Shown here: positions 17,778 to 27,035 of the stretch, one piece after another | Numbering within the stretch: the first letter of the stretch is position 1 | Layout: the number at the start of each line of letters is the position of its first letter | From: Pelagibacteraceae bacterium AG-426-G09 | Lineage (GTDB): Bacteria; Pseudomonadota; Alphaproteobacteria; Pelagibacterales; Pelagibacteraceae | Assembly (NCBI GenBank): GCA_003210075.1 | Contig: QCNR01000004.1 | Coordinates: forward strand, 1-64,000 | DNA length: 64,000 nt | Direction of reading: 5' to 3' | Position numbers and translations under genes: made by a program | The notes under the pieces: model-generated | What the model was told of the DNA's origin: nothing | What the model saw: the letters and a program-made list of their open reading frames with translations, nothing else | Database searches by the model: none

Positions 17778-20351
17778 ATGGAGTTTAAAAAAATCCAATT
17801 AAATGGATTTAAGTCATTTTCAGAAAAAACAACCTTTTTAATTGAAAAAGGCTTAACTGGTATCGTAGGTCCTAACGGTTGTGGTAAATCAAATATCGTA
17901 GAGTCTTTAAGATGGTGTATGGGGGAAACTTCTGCAAAAAGTATGAGGGGTTCGGGCATGGAAGATGTTATTTTTTCAGGAACATCTAACAAGCCATCTA
18001 AGAATATTGCAGAGGTAAGTATCAACATTTCAAATCCAGAAAAGTCAGGATCTTTTCAGTTTAAAGAAATTGAAGAAATTGAAATCAGAAGAAAAATCGA
18101 GAGAGACAAAGGTTCTAGGTTTTTTTTAAATGATAAGGAAGTAAGGGCAAAAGATGCACAAATGTTTTTTGCAGATCTTTCAACTGGTGCACATTCTCCC
18201 TCGATAATTAGTCAAGGCAGAATTGGGTCATTAGTTACAGCTAAACCCCAGGATAGAAGAGCAATTTTAGAGGAGGCAGCAGGAATTTCAGGATTACATG
18301 CAAGAAGACATGAGGCCGAACTAAGATTAAATGCTGCTGAGAATAATTTGAAAAGAGCAGACGAATTAAGAAGACAACTTGAAAAACAATTAACAAGTTT
18401 AGAAAAGCAAGCTGAGGAGGCTACAAAATATAAAAATATTTCTGATGAAATAAAAAAGGTAGAAGCTGGCTTATATTTCTTAAAAATTAGAGAAGTAGAA
18501 AATGAAATTAAAATCGAAACCGAAATTAATGCAGATGCAGAAAAAGAATTTACGTTGTTTAATAATAAGATTTTAGATTTAGAGAACTCAATTAAAAACC
18601 TAGAGGACAGTCTGCGGCCTATAAGAGACAATAATTTAGAAATTATCTCAAGAGTACAAAGATTAAATTTAGAATTAAAAAATCTTGATGAAGAAACAGA
18701 CAGAATGGCCAAAGAAATAGAGGCAACTAAAATATCTTTGAAAACTATCGACGAGGACGAAGATAGAGAAAAAAGTATAGTAATTGATGCAAATTCAAAT
18801 CAAAAAAGATTAAATGATGAAAAAGATAAATTGGTTGAAATAGACTCAAAATATTATGAAACTGAAAAACAATCTGATCAAGATTTAGAGGTTGCCAAAA
18901 TTAATTTAACTAATGAACAGAAAAAAATTGATATTTTGTTAAACTCTCTAAGTGCAGGGAAAGTGGTAGAGCATAAAAATTCTCTTGAAGAAATCAGAGA
19001 AATTCTAAACGATGCTATTGAATTTATTGATAAAAATCAACTTCAGCAAGCTAGAGATAATTTAAATAATATTAACGTAAGCTTATCATATATAATTCAA
19101 AAAATATCTGATGAAAATGATGATGAAGGCATTACAAAGATAAATTTGAGAAACGAAACTATAAAAAAATTACAGCAAGAATATACTATTACATATAGTA
19201 AAAATCAAAGTATCAAAGATGAATCTACAAAAAGAAAAGAGAGAATAAATAATATTGATACTGAAATTGAGAGTTGGAAAAACTTGTTAATTAATTCTGA
19301 GAAGATGATAATTCAATTAGCCGATAGGAAAGAAAAGCTTAATACAAAATTATCAGATTTAGAAAAACAACCAAACATAAATGCTGAAAAAAAAGGACAA
19401 ATTTCAGAAAATCTTAGAATTTCAGAAAATGAAAAAGAAATTAATCAAACCAAAATAAATACTTTTGAGCAACAGCTTGAGAATAATAAAAATAAATTAA
19501 ATGAAATTAAAGAAAGTTCTATTAGTGTCAGAGAAAAAAGGGCAAGTGCTAATGCAACTATAGTTGGATTGAACAAAAGAAAAAGTGATTTAATTGAAAG
19601 GGTTGAAAGTGAATTAAGTCTTAAAGAAGAAAATCTTTTAGAATTTTCAAACCTGGAAAGAGAAGTTGAATTTCCTGATACTGTCACTCAAGAAGAGCTT
19701 TTGGATAAAAAAAAGAGAGATAGAGATAATTTGGGATCTGTTAATTTAAGGGCAGATGAGGAAACTGGAAAATACAAAGAGGAAATTACTAAAATGGAAA
19801 AAGATAGAGAAGACATAGTATCAGCAATAGCCAAGCTTAAAGAAAGTATTAATCAATTAAATCAAAAAGGTAGGGAAAGATTGCTAGATGCATTTGAGAA
19901 AGTAAGTAGAAAATTCAATGAAGTTTATACAAAACTTTTTAATGGTGGCAGTGCAAAACTAGAACTTGTTGACTCGGATGATCCTTTAGATGCTGGGTTA
20001 GATTTATTAGTTAGCCCGCCAGGTAAAAGACTTCAATCAATTACACTTCTTTCAGGTGGAGAGCAGGCATTAACAGCTTTGTCTTTAATTTTTGCAGTGT
20101 TCTTAACCAATCCTGCTCCAATTTGCGTATTAGACGAGGTAGATGCTCCTTTAGATGACGCAAACGTTACAAGATTTTGTAATTTGTTAGAAGAATTGAC
20201 GAGAATAACTACTACAAAGTTTATTATTGTAACTCACCATGCTTTAACTATGTCTAAAATGGATAGACTTTACGGAGTTACAATGCCAGAAAAAGGCATC
20301 AGTCAGTTAGTTTCTGTAGATTTACAAAAGGCTGAAAGTTTAGTAGCTTAA
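17778..20351 (+). CDS. smc: Chromosome-segregation ATPase Smc, short form
   Basis: The ABC-ATPase core of the condensin-like complex. Walker A GPNGCGKSN is at 31-39, a Q-loop-like region near 140-150 (ISQGRIGSLV), the signature LSGGEQALTA near 759-768, and Walker B ICVLDEVDAPLDD near 788-800. Long coiled coils run about 165-380 and 450-680. The protein is 857 residues, while most bacterial Smc proteins are about 1150-1190. The middle (about 388-450) shows only a short helical segment instead of the roughly 150-residue glycine-rich hinge. Both ATPase halves look intact, so this is not a pseudogene. It lies two bases before atpI; scpA and scpB are not in the window. Confidence 0.93.
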   Translation: MEFKKIQLNGFKSFSEKTTFLIEKGLTGIVGPNGCGKSNIVESLRWCMGETSAKSMRGSGMEDVIFSGTSNKPSKNIAEVSINISNPEKSGSFQFKEIEEIEIRRKIERDKGSRFFLNDKEVRAKDAQMFFADLSTGAHSPSIISQGRIGSLVTAKPQDRRAILEEAAGISGLHARRHEAELRLNAAENNLKRADELRRQLEKQLTSLEKQAEEATKYKNISDEIKKVEAGLYFLKIREVENEIKIETEINADAEKEFTLFNNKILDLENSIKNLEDSLRPIRDNNLEIISRVQRLNLELKNLDEETDRMAKEIEATKISLKTIDEDEDREKSIVIDANSNQKRLNDEKDKLVEIDSKYYETEKQSDQDLEVAKINLTNEQKKIDILLNSLSAGKVVEHKNSLEEIREILNDAIEFIDKNQLQQARDNLNNINVSLSYIIQKISDENDDEGITKINLRNETIKKLQQEYTITYSKNQSIKDESTKRKERINNIDTEIESWKNLLINSEKMIIQLADRKEKLNTKLSDLEKQPNINAEKKGQISENLRISENEKEINQTKINTFEQQLENNKNKLNEIKESSISVREKRASANATIVGLNKRKSDLIERVESELSLKEENLLEFSNLEREVEFPDTVTQEELLDKKKRDRDNLGSVNLRADEETGKYKEEITKMEKDREDIVSAIAKLKESINQLNQKGRERLLDAFEKVSRKFNEVYTKLFNGGSAKLELVDSDDPLDAGLDLLVSPPGKRLQSITLLSGGEQALTALSLIFAVFLTNPAPICVLDEVDAPLDDANVTRFCNLLEELTRITTTKFIIVTHHALTMSKMDRLYGVTMPEKGISQLVSVDLQKAESLVA

Positions 20352-20352
20352 A

Positions 20353-20628
20353 ATGTCTGACGACCTAAAAACTCGCTTAAAAATTGCAAGATCAAACTTT
20401 AAAAAGAAACATCCCTATAAAAATGACGACCAAAAATCAAGCTTTGGTAAGGCTTTTCAGCTTAGCACCGAACTTGTGTCTGCGGTATTAGTAGCCACAA
20501 TTATAGGGTTTATTTTAGACAATTGGTTTGATACTAAACCGTGGTTAATAATAATATTTTTTTTTATTGGTGTGGCGGCAGGCATTATAAATGTTGTCAG
20601 ATCAGCAAAAAAAATGCAGAAAGATTAA
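20353..20628 (+). CDS. atpI: ATP synthase protein I (AtpI)
   Basis: A 91-residue membrane protein with a basic N-terminus and two hydrophobic helices (about residues 38-55 and 63-80). It has the AtpI/F0F1 subunit I pattern STELVSAVLVATIIGFILD. In other bacteria AtpI helps assemble the c-ring. It heads the F0 block, two bases after smc and six before atpB. Placement and topology make the call firm although the sequence is poorly conserved. Confidence 0.88.
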   Translation: MSDDLKTRLKIARSNFKKKHPYKNDDQKSSFGKAFQLSTELVSAVLVATIIGFILDNWFDTKPWLIIIFFFIGVAAGIINVVRSAKKMQKD

Positions 20629-20634
20629 ATAAGC

Positions 20635-21369
20635 ATGGCAGCAAATCCAATGACTCAATTCAATGTTTATAGAATTGGGCCAGAAATAAAAGTTGGCGAT
20701 ATAGATATTTCCTTTACAAACGCAAGCTTATTTATGGTTATTAGTATAATTACTATTCTTTTAATATTTAATTTTGGTGCAAAAAAAAATTCAATAATTC
20801 CAACAAAATTACAGTTGCTTGGTGAATTAAGTTATTCATTTATATCTAAAATGATAAGTGATACAGCCGGTTCAAAAGCAAAACCATACTTCGCATTTAT
20901 ATTTTCACTATTTATGTTTGTTTTATTTTGCAACATGCTTGGTATGATACCTTATACATTTACAGTGACTAGTCATATAATCGTGACTTTTGTTTTGGCT
21001 ACGTTTATTTTTATTGGCGTAACAGTTATTGGATTTATTAAACATGGCTTAGGATACCTGAAGTTATTTGTCCCAAGTGGTGTGCCAATGGTTTTATTGC
21101 CCTTAATTGTAATTATAGAAATTATTTCATATTTAAGTAGACCGATAAGTCTTTCAGTAAGATTATTTGCAAATATGATGGCAGGACATACTATGATGAA
21201 AGTATTCGGAGGCTTTGTTGTAAGCTTAGGAATAGTGGGAGGATGGCTTCCACTTGGTTTTTCAGTTGCACTTACAGGTTTGGAAATTTTAGTAGCATTT
21301 CTACAAGCTTATGTATTTGCAATTTTAACATGTATCTATTTAAATGATGCATTAAATTTACACCATTAG
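20635..21369 (+). CDS. atpB: F0 ATP synthase subunit a
   Basis: Integral membrane subunit that forms the proton half-channels against the c-ring. It is 244 residues with several helices. The essential arginine is R176 within SLSVRLFANMMAGH. The C-terminal ILVAFLQAYVFAILTCIYL is typical. It starts with MAANPMTQFNVYRIGP, as in alphaproteobacterial homologues, so the ATG at 20635 is probably right. It sits between atpI and atpE. Confidence 0.97.
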   Translation: MAANPMTQFNVYRIGPEIKVGDIDISFTNASLFMVISIITILLIFNFGAKKNSIIPTKLQLLGELSYSFISKMISDTAGSKAKPYFAFIFSLFMFVLFCNMLGMIPYTFTVTSHIIVTFVLATFIFIGVTVIGFIKHGLGYLKLFVPSGVPMVLLPLIVIIEIISYLSRPISLSVRLFANMMAGHTMMKVFGGFVVSLGIVGGWLPLGFSVALTGLEILVAFLQAYVFAILTCIYLNDALNLHH

Positions 21370-21392
21370 AATAATTAAAAAAGGAGGATATA

Positions 21393-21620
21393 ATGGAACT
21401 AGAAGCAGCAAAAATGATTGGAGCAGGCTTAGCAGCTATTGCTTTAGCAGGTGCGGGGGTTGGAATAGGAATTATTTTTGGTAATTACCTATCTGGAGCG
21501 ATGAGAAACCCTTCAGCTGCACAAAAACAATTTCCAAATTTACTTTTAGGTTTCGCATTAGCGGAAGCAACAGGATTATTTGGGTTGGTTGTTGCATTAA
21601 TTATTTTATTTGCATTTTAA
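21393..21620 (+). CDS. atpE: F0 ATP synthase subunit c
   Basis: Ring-forming proteolipid of 75 residues, two helices joined by the polar loop RNPSAAQ. The ion-binding carboxylate is E58 in FALAEATGLF. It lacks the following Ser/Thr typical of sodium-binding rings, so proton coupling is likely. It has one of the few perfect Shine-Dalgarno sequences here (AAGGAGG at 21381-21387, five bases before the ATG), which fits the need for about ten copies per enzyme. Confidence 0.98.
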   Translation: MELEAAKMIGAGLAAIALAGAGVGIGIIFGNYLSGAMRNPSAAQKQFPNLLLGFALAEATGLFGLVVALIILFAF

Positions 21621-21623
21621 TTA

Positions 21624-22202
21624 ATGTTGAAGAAAGTAATATTTAAAACTTTAATTGTATATTGTTTATTAGTAAATTTTATACAAGCAGCAGAGAGTGG
21701 AGGTATGCCACAACTTGATCCGGAGTTTTGGGTTTCTCAAATATTTTGGTTGGTAATAACTTTTGGTATTTTGTTTTTAGTGCTATCTAAACTAATCTTA
21801 CCTAAAATAAGTGATAATCTTGAAACAAGAAAATCACAGATTTTAGATAACTTAGAACTTGCAGAAAAACAAAGAAAAGAGAGTGAGACTAAACTAAAAG
21901 AATTCGATAATATTATTTTGAGATCTAAGATCGATGCAAAAAATTTATTTAATGATTCTAGGAAGAAATTATTAGATGATATAAATAATAAAAGAGTTAA
22001 GCTTGAGGAAGAAATAGATAAAGAGATTAAAATAGTAGAGACCGAGATTAAAGAACTCAGAAAAAAGTCTCCTGAAAAAATAAATAAAATCGCAATCGAA
22101 ACCTCATCTGATTTAATTAATCAACTAATAGGTAGTAATGTTAATAATAGTAGCATTACAGCGATTGTTACTGATATATCTAGTAAAAATAAAACCGTAT
22201 GA
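21624..22202 (+). CDS. atpF': F0 ATP synthase subunit b'
   Basis: First of two b-type stator subunits (192 residues). An N-terminal hydrophobic leader (about 5-22, ending IQAAES) precedes the usual membrane helix (about 37-60, FWVSQIFWLVITFGILF). A long charged coiled coil follows. The paired b'/b arrangement is typical of alphaproteobacteria and cyanobacteria. It starts three bases after atpE and overlaps atpF by four bases. The extra leader may be a cleaved signal or an additional anchor. Confidence 0.93.
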   Translation: MLKKVIFKTLIVYCLLVNFIQAAESGGMPQLDPEFWVSQIFWLVITFGILFLVLSKLILPKISDNLETRKSQILDNLELAEKQRKESETKLKEFDNIILRSKIDAKNLFNDSRKKLLDDINNKRVKLEEEIDKEIKIVETEIKELRKKSPEKINKIAIETSSDLINQLIGSNVNNSSITAIVTDISSKNKTV

Positions 22203-22696
22203 CTTTTGATGCAACATTTTGGGTAGCAGTATCATTTTTTATTTTTTTTGGAGCTTTAATTTATTTAAAAATTCCAGGAAAAATAAATGAACTATTAGGC
22301 AATATGATTACTGGTATCAAAAAAGAAATCGATGAAAGTGAAAAACTCAGAGCAGAAACAAAGGTGATGTTAGACGAGGCACAAAAAAAACTTGATAGTG
22401 CTGATAAAGAGGTAAATAAGATTTTAAAACAAGCAAAAGATGAAAGTGAAAAACTTGTTATAGAAATGAATGAAAAGTTCCATAACTCTTCCGAAATAAA
22501 AAAAAATGTTGCCCAGCAAAAAATTACTCAAATGAAAGAAAATGCAATAAAAGATATCAAAAATACTTCAATAAAAATAGCAGTAGAGTCAGTCAAAAAA
22601 ATCATATCTACGTCTGTAGATAAATCAAAACTAGACAATCTTTTTGATAAAAATCTAGAAGAAACCAAAGCTGAATTAAAAAAAATTAATTCTTAA
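22199..22696 (+). CDS. atpF: F0 ATP synthase subunit b
   Basis: Second stator subunit, 165 residues: a membrane helix near residues 4-24 (FWVAVSFFIFFGALIYL), then a charged coiled coil to the end with the family segment ETKVMLDEAQKKL. It overlaps atpF' by four bases. It is the last F0 gene; the F1 genes (atpHAGDC) do not follow and must be elsewhere, as in many alphaproteobacteria. The next gene on the same strand is crtI, 32 bases on. Confidence 0.94.
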   Translation: MTFDATFWVAVSFFIFFGALIYLKIPGKINELLGNMITGIKKEIDESEKLRAETKVMLDEAQKKLDSADKEVNKILKQAKDESEKLVIEMNEKFHNSSEIKKNVAQQKITQMKENAIKDIKNTSIKIAVESVKKIISTSVDKSKLDNLFDKNLEETKAELKKINS

Positions 22697-22728
22697 TATT
22701 TATACTATTTAGGTTAAATTTATAATTT

Positions 22729-24189
22729 ATGAATTCAATAATTATAGGTTCTGGCTTTGGGGGAATTGCGGCTGCACTTCGCCTAAAAGCAAAAGGTCAT
22801 AATGTTACTTTAATTGAAAAACACATTGATCTTGGAGGTAGAGCTAGAGTATTTAAAAAAAATGGATTTATCTATGATGGAGGACCTACAGTTATAACAG
22901 CTCCATATCTTGTTAATGAATTATTTGAATTGTTCAACAAAGATCCAAAAGATTATATCAAATTGAAACCACTTAAGACTTGGTACCAATTTGTATTTGA
23001 GGATAAATCTAGATTTAATTATTCTGGAAATGAGACTGAAATGAAAAATCAAATTAAAAAAATTAATAATGAAGATGTGGAAGGATATTCAAAATTAGTT
23101 AATTTCACAAAAAAAATTTTTGACAAAGGTTTTACAGAGCTCTCTGATGTACCATTTAATAAACCATTTGTAATGATGCAACAATTGCCAGCTTTATTAA
23201 AATTAAAAAGTTATAAATCAGTTTATTCTTTAGTTTCTTCATTTATTAAAGATGAAAAGTTGAGAAGAATGTTAAGTATGCATCCATTGTTAGTCGGAGG
23301 TAATCCTTTTACAACAACTTCGATTTATGGACTAATTTTATATTTAGAAAAAAAATGGGGTATTCATTATTCAATGGGTGGAACAGGTAAAATTATAAAT
23401 GGTCTAGAAAAATTGATGAATGAAGTTGGGGTAAAAATTATCAAAGGTCATGAGGTCAAAAAGATAAAGTTAGATGATAAAAGAGTTACTGGAGTCACGT
23501 TAGATAATGATCAAAATATAGATGCAAATTATATTATATGTAATGCTGATCCACCAGGGGTATATGATAAATTATTAAATCAAAATAAAAAAAATCCTTT
23601 TTTATTTAATTGGAAAAAAAATAGAATGGAATATTCAATGGGACTTTTTGTTTATTATTTTGGTACTAAAAAAATTTATGATGATGTCGAACATCATACA
23701 ATTAAGTTTGGAAACAAGTACAAAGAGCATTTAGAAGACATTTTTGATAATAAAAAATTAAATGATGATATAAGTTATTATCTGCATAGACCTTCGGCTA
23801 CTGACAAATCAATGGCGCCTGAGGGTAATGATTGTTTTTATGTTCTTGTTCCAGTTCCCAACAATCAATCTAATATCGATTGGAAGGTTGAAGGAGAAAA
23901 AATGAAAAATTTGGTTATCAATAAGATGGAGGATGACCTAATGCCAAAATTAAGAGAAAATATAGTTGAAGATTTTTATTTAACACCTGACTATTTTGAA
24001 AAAGATCTTAATACCAAATATGGCTCAGGTTTCTCAATTCAACCAAAGTTTTCTCAATCTGCCTACTTTAGATTTCATAACAAATCAGAAATTTATGATG
24101 GACTTTACTTTGTGGGTGCAGGGACTCATCCTGGCGCGGGAGTTCCTGGTGTCCTTTCATCGGCTAAAGTTTTAGAAAAAATAATTTAA
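22729..24189 (+). CDS. crtI: Phytoene desaturase CrtI
   Basis: FAD enzyme that converts phytoene to lycopene. It is 486 residues. The N-terminal dinucleotide fold IIGSGFGGIAAALRLKAKGH is followed by GGRARVFKKNGF. A C-terminal FAD signature YFVGAGTHPGAGVPGVLSS ends the protein, as in bacterial CrtI. It begins the crtI-crtB-crtY-blh set for retinal. There is no obvious promoter in the 32 bases after atpF, so read-through from the ATP synthase genes is likely. Its last base is the first base of crtB. Confidence 0.96.
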   Translation: MNSIIIGSGFGGIAAALRLKAKGHNVTLIEKHIDLGGRARVFKKNGFIYDGGPTVITAPYLVNELFELFNKDPKDYIKLKPLKTWYQFVFEDKSRFNYSGNETEMKNQIKKINNEDVEGYSKLVNFTKKIFDKGFTELSDVPFNKPFVMMQQLPALLKLKSYKSVYSLVSSFIKDEKLRRMLSMHPLLVGGNPFTTTSIYGLILYLEKKWGIHYSMGGTGKIINGLEKLMNEVGVKIIKGHEVKKIKLDDKRVTGVTLDNDQNIDANYIICNADPPGVYDKLLNQNKKNPFLFNWKKNRMEYSMGLFVYYFGTKKIYDDVEHHTIKFGNKYKEHLEDIFDNKKLNDDISYYLHRPSATDKSMAPEGNDCFYVLVPVPNNQSNIDWKVEGEKMKNLVINKMEDDLMPKLRENIVEDFYLTPDYFEKDLNTKYGSGFSIQPKFSQSAYFRFHNKSEIYDGLYFVGAGTHPGAGVPGVLSSAKVLEKII

Positions 24190-25079
24190 TGACTGAAAAA
24201 AATTATCTAGCCCTTTTTGCGAAATCTTTCAATTGGGCTGGTTTTTTTTTACCTAAAACTATTTATAATGATTGCTCGAAACTATACGCATTTTGTAGGG
24301 TTTTGGATGATTTGGTTGATGAAAAAACAAGTTTGGAATTAAGAATAGATAGATTTAACAAAATTAAGGATGTTTTTAAAAAAACATATGAACAAACTAA
24401 TAATAATAAAAAATTTATAGATCAAAATGAATATGGGTCAATAGTGAATGATATGATTGTAATTGCAGATAATAAAAATATTAAAAGAATAATTTTAGAT
24501 GATCTTATAGAAGGAGTTGGTTCAGATTTAAGACCAAAAGTTCATCTAAGATCTGTTAAAGAATTATTAGTATATTCATATAGGGTTGCTGGAACAGTTG
24601 GGTTAATGATGGCCAAAATATTAAATGTAAATGATACTAGATCCTTAAAAGGAGCTATAGATCTTGGAATCGCAATGCAATTAACAAATATAGCAAGAGA
24701 TGTGATTGAGGATCAGGAAATGAAAAGGCAGTATATCAAGCCTGATTTTGAAAACATAGAAGCAACTCTAAAGCTTGCAGACATGTTTTATGAAAGTTCG
24801 TTTAGTTCAATAAAAAATATTCCATTTAAATATAGATTTGCAATAATTGTAGCTAGAAGAGTTTATAGGCAAATTGGAAGAAAGATTTTAGATAAAAAAA
24901 ATATGGAAAATTATGGAAAATCGGGAAAAATATATGTAAATAATTTTGGTAAATTGTACCAGACTATTTTGTCTTTATTTGATTTAATGTTTCTTTATTT
25001 AAAAGGTATTGAGCCTCATCAAAGAATAAGAGAGCATGAAATTATAAGTGAGGATGTGAAACTTGATGAAAGAATTTGA
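24189..25079 (+). CDS. crtB: Phytoene synthase CrtB
   Basis: Joins two geranylgeranyl diphosphates into phytoene. It is 296 residues of the squalene/phytoene synthase fold. The first aspartate motif is DDLVDE near residues 40-45 (AFCRVLDDLVDE). The second is NIARDVIED near 168-176, and MQLTNIARD is typical. It overlaps crtI by one base and crtY by about 14. The GGPP synthase crtE that must supply it is not in the window. Confidence 0.96.
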   Translation: MTEKNYLALFAKSFNWAGFFLPKTIYNDCSKLYAFCRVLDDLVDEKTSLELRIDRFNKIKDVFKKTYEQTNNNKKFIDQNEYGSIVNDMIVIADNKNIKRIILDDLIEGVGSDLRPKVHLRSVKELLVYSYRVAGTVGLMMAKILNVNDTRSLKGAIDLGIAMQLTNIARDVIEDQEMKRQYIKPDFENIEATLKLADMFYESSFSSIKNIPFKYRFAIIVARRVYRQIGRKILDKKNMENYGKSGKIYVNNFGKLYQTILSLFDLMFLYLKGIEPHQRIREHEIISEDVKLDERI

Positions 25080-26130
25080 CTATGTCATTTTAGGTGGTGG
25101 TTGCGCTGGGCTGTCTTTAGCTTATGAATTAGAAATAAATAATAAAATTAAAAATAAATCATTGGCAATTATTGAAAATAGAGAAGAATATAATAGGGAT
25201 AAAACATGGTCATTTTGGAGAGTAAGCGATCACAATTTTGATGATTGTGTAATCAAAAGTTGGAATAACTTTTCTATAAATACTAAATCAGGATCACATG
25301 AAATTTTAAATAAGGAATATCCATATCAGTCAATAGATAGTGGATTATTTTATAAAAAAATTTTAAATCATATTAAACAAAATAAAAATATTGAATTTTT
25401 TGTGAATTCAGATCAATTGAATTTAAACAATTCTATTATTTTCAATAGTATTCCTACCAAGGGAAATAATAAAGAAAATCTATGGCAACATTTTAAAGGC
25501 ATAGAAATTGAAACTTCTAAAAATGTTTTCGATAATGAAATATTTAACTTAATGGATTTTGATTGTGATCAAAGAGATAACGTGCATTTTTTTTATACTC
25601 TACCATTTGAAAAAAATAAAGCTTTGATTGAAACCACCTGGTTATCTAAAATAGATGACAAATCACTTAAAGATTATGATAATCAATTACAAAATTATAT
25701 ATTACAAACTCTTAAAATAAGAAATTATAAGATTAATTATCAAGAAGAGGGTGCTATTCCTCTTTTTTATCCAACAAACAAAGTTGAAAAAAATATAATT
25801 AATATTGGATCGGCTGGAGGTATGACGCGTTTAAGCACTGGATATACTTTTTTAAATATTCAAGATCATTGTAAGTATATAATTAATAATATTGAGAAAC
25901 TTCAAAGTTTAAAGCCTTACCATATTGGAAAAAAATACCAATTCCTAGATAATATATTTTTAAATGTTTTAAAAAAATATCCAGAAAAAATGCCAAATAT
26001 ATTCTTAAATATGTTTAAAGCAAAATCTAAAACAATTATAAATTTTTTATCAAATAAAAGTAATTTTTTTGAGGATTTTGCTATAGTTTCAAAAATGCCA
26101 AAATGGACTTTTATTAAAAATATTCTTTAA
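25066..26130 (+). CDS. crtY: Lycopene beta-cyclase CrtY
   Basis: Cyclises lycopene to beta-carotene. It is 354 residues from the ATG at 25066; a TTG directly before it (25063) is a less likely start. The N-terminal dinucleotide fold YVILGGGCAGLSLAYEL and the family block RDKTWSFWR are clear. IGSAGGMTRLSTGYTF in the C-terminal part matches the CrtY FAD/substrate region. The start lies 14 bases inside crtB, implying translational coupling, and blh follows after five bases. Confidence 0.94.
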   Translation: MKEFDYVILGGGCAGLSLAYELEINNKIKNKSLAIIENREEYNRDKTWSFWRVSDHNFDDCVIKSWNNFSINTKSGSHEILNKEYPYQSIDSGLFYKKILNHIKQNKNIEFFVNSDQLNLNNSIIFNSIPTKGNNKENLWQHFKGIEIETSKNVFDNEIFNLMDFDCDQRDNVHFFYTLPFEKNKALIETTWLSKIDDKSLKDYDNQLQNYILQTLKIRNYKINYQEEGAIPLFYPTNKVEKNIINIGSAGGMTRLSTGYTFLNIQDHCKYIINNIEKLQSLKPYHIGKKYQFLDNIFLNVLKKYPEKMPNIFLNMFKAKSKTIINFLSNKSNFFEDFAIVSKMPKWTFIKNIL

Positions 26131-26135
26131 TACAT

Positions 26136-27035
26136 ATGAATAAAATTAATTTCTATCATTCTCTGATTTTTTTTAATTTATGTATATTTCTATCTGCTTT
26201 TGAATATTTAAGGAATAACAACTTGCTTATTGTATCTTTATTTTTAATTTTAAGTCTAGGAATATCTCACGGAGCTTTAGATCATGTAAAAGGTAATAAG
26301 TTACTAAGAATGCTTAACTATAATTCAACTATAACTTTTTATATTTTTTATATTTTAATTGGCTTAAGCATAATTCTTTTATGGCTACTGTTTCCTAAAA
26401 TTGTATTATTTGTTTTTTTAATTGTTGCTTCTTTTCATTTTGGAAAGGAAGACTCTGAATTTATGAACTACAAGCCAAATCAAGATTTGGTCTATTTTTT
26501 TAAAGGCTCTCTTGTAATTTCAGCTCCATTATTATTTCATAAAACTGAAACTTTAGAAATTTTCAATAACTTAAATTTTGATATTTCACAAAACCTACTG
26601 ATTTCTAATGAGTTTTTATATTTGTTTATAACAATTAGTTTCTTTGCAAATATTTTAATTTCATTAAATAAACAAATTGATATCAAGTCAATTCTAATGA
26701 TGGATTTTATATCTATTTTACTTTTAAATTATTTTTTAAATCCAATACTGGCATTTACGATTTACTTCTGTTTCTTACATTCCATTCGACATTCGTTTAA
26801 ACTTTCAAACGAACTAAATAAAAATAATTTTTTAAAAGGATTTAAAGCATTTATAATAAAAGCTATGCCTTTAACAATATTAACTGGTGTTTTATTCATA
26901 ATATCTTTATTGTATTTAAAGGATTATTATTTTTTAGATAGCGCTATATCAAAAGTAATATTTATTGGTTTGGCGTCTCTAACCTTTCCACATATATTAC
27001 TGGAATATTTAATTGAGAAAAATGAACAAGCATAA
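26136..27035 (+). CDS. blh: Beta-carotene 15,15'-dioxygenase, Brp/Blh family
   Basis: Polytopic membrane enzyme expected to cleave beta-carotene into two retinal molecules, the chromophore of proteorhodopsin. It is 299 residues with about eight hydrophobic helices. The conserved His clusters for iron are visible: SHGALDH (residues about 45-51), SFHFGKED (about 100-107) and HSIRHSF. It ends the crt set and its last 14 bases overlap the preferred ispH start. The opsin gene itself is not in the window, so the link to proteorhodopsin is inferred. Confidence 0.92.
   Translation: MNKINFYHSLIFFNLCIFLSAFEYLRNNNLLIVSLFLILSLGISHGALDHVKGNKLLRMLNYNSTITFYIFYILIGLSIILLWLLFPKIVLFVFLIVASFHFGKEDSEFMNYKPNQDLVYFFKGSLVISAPLLFHKTETLEIFNNLNFDISQNLLISNEFLYLFITISFFANILISLNKQIDIKSILMMDFISILLLNYFLNPILAFTIYFCFLHSIRHSFKLSNELNKNNFLKGFKAFIIKAMPLTILTGVLFIISLLYLKDYYFLDSAISKVIFIGLASLTFPHILLEYLIEKNEQA

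Noticed and set aside
18212-18712. 166-codon open frame antisense to smc
   Set aside because: Ser/Leu/Phe-rich translation typical of the reverse of a coiled-coil gene; no motifs.
22721-22726. TATAAT just before crtI as a promoter -10
   Set aside because: It is only two bases before the ATG, so transcription would start inside the gene, and no -35 is seen. It is probably AT-rich chance.
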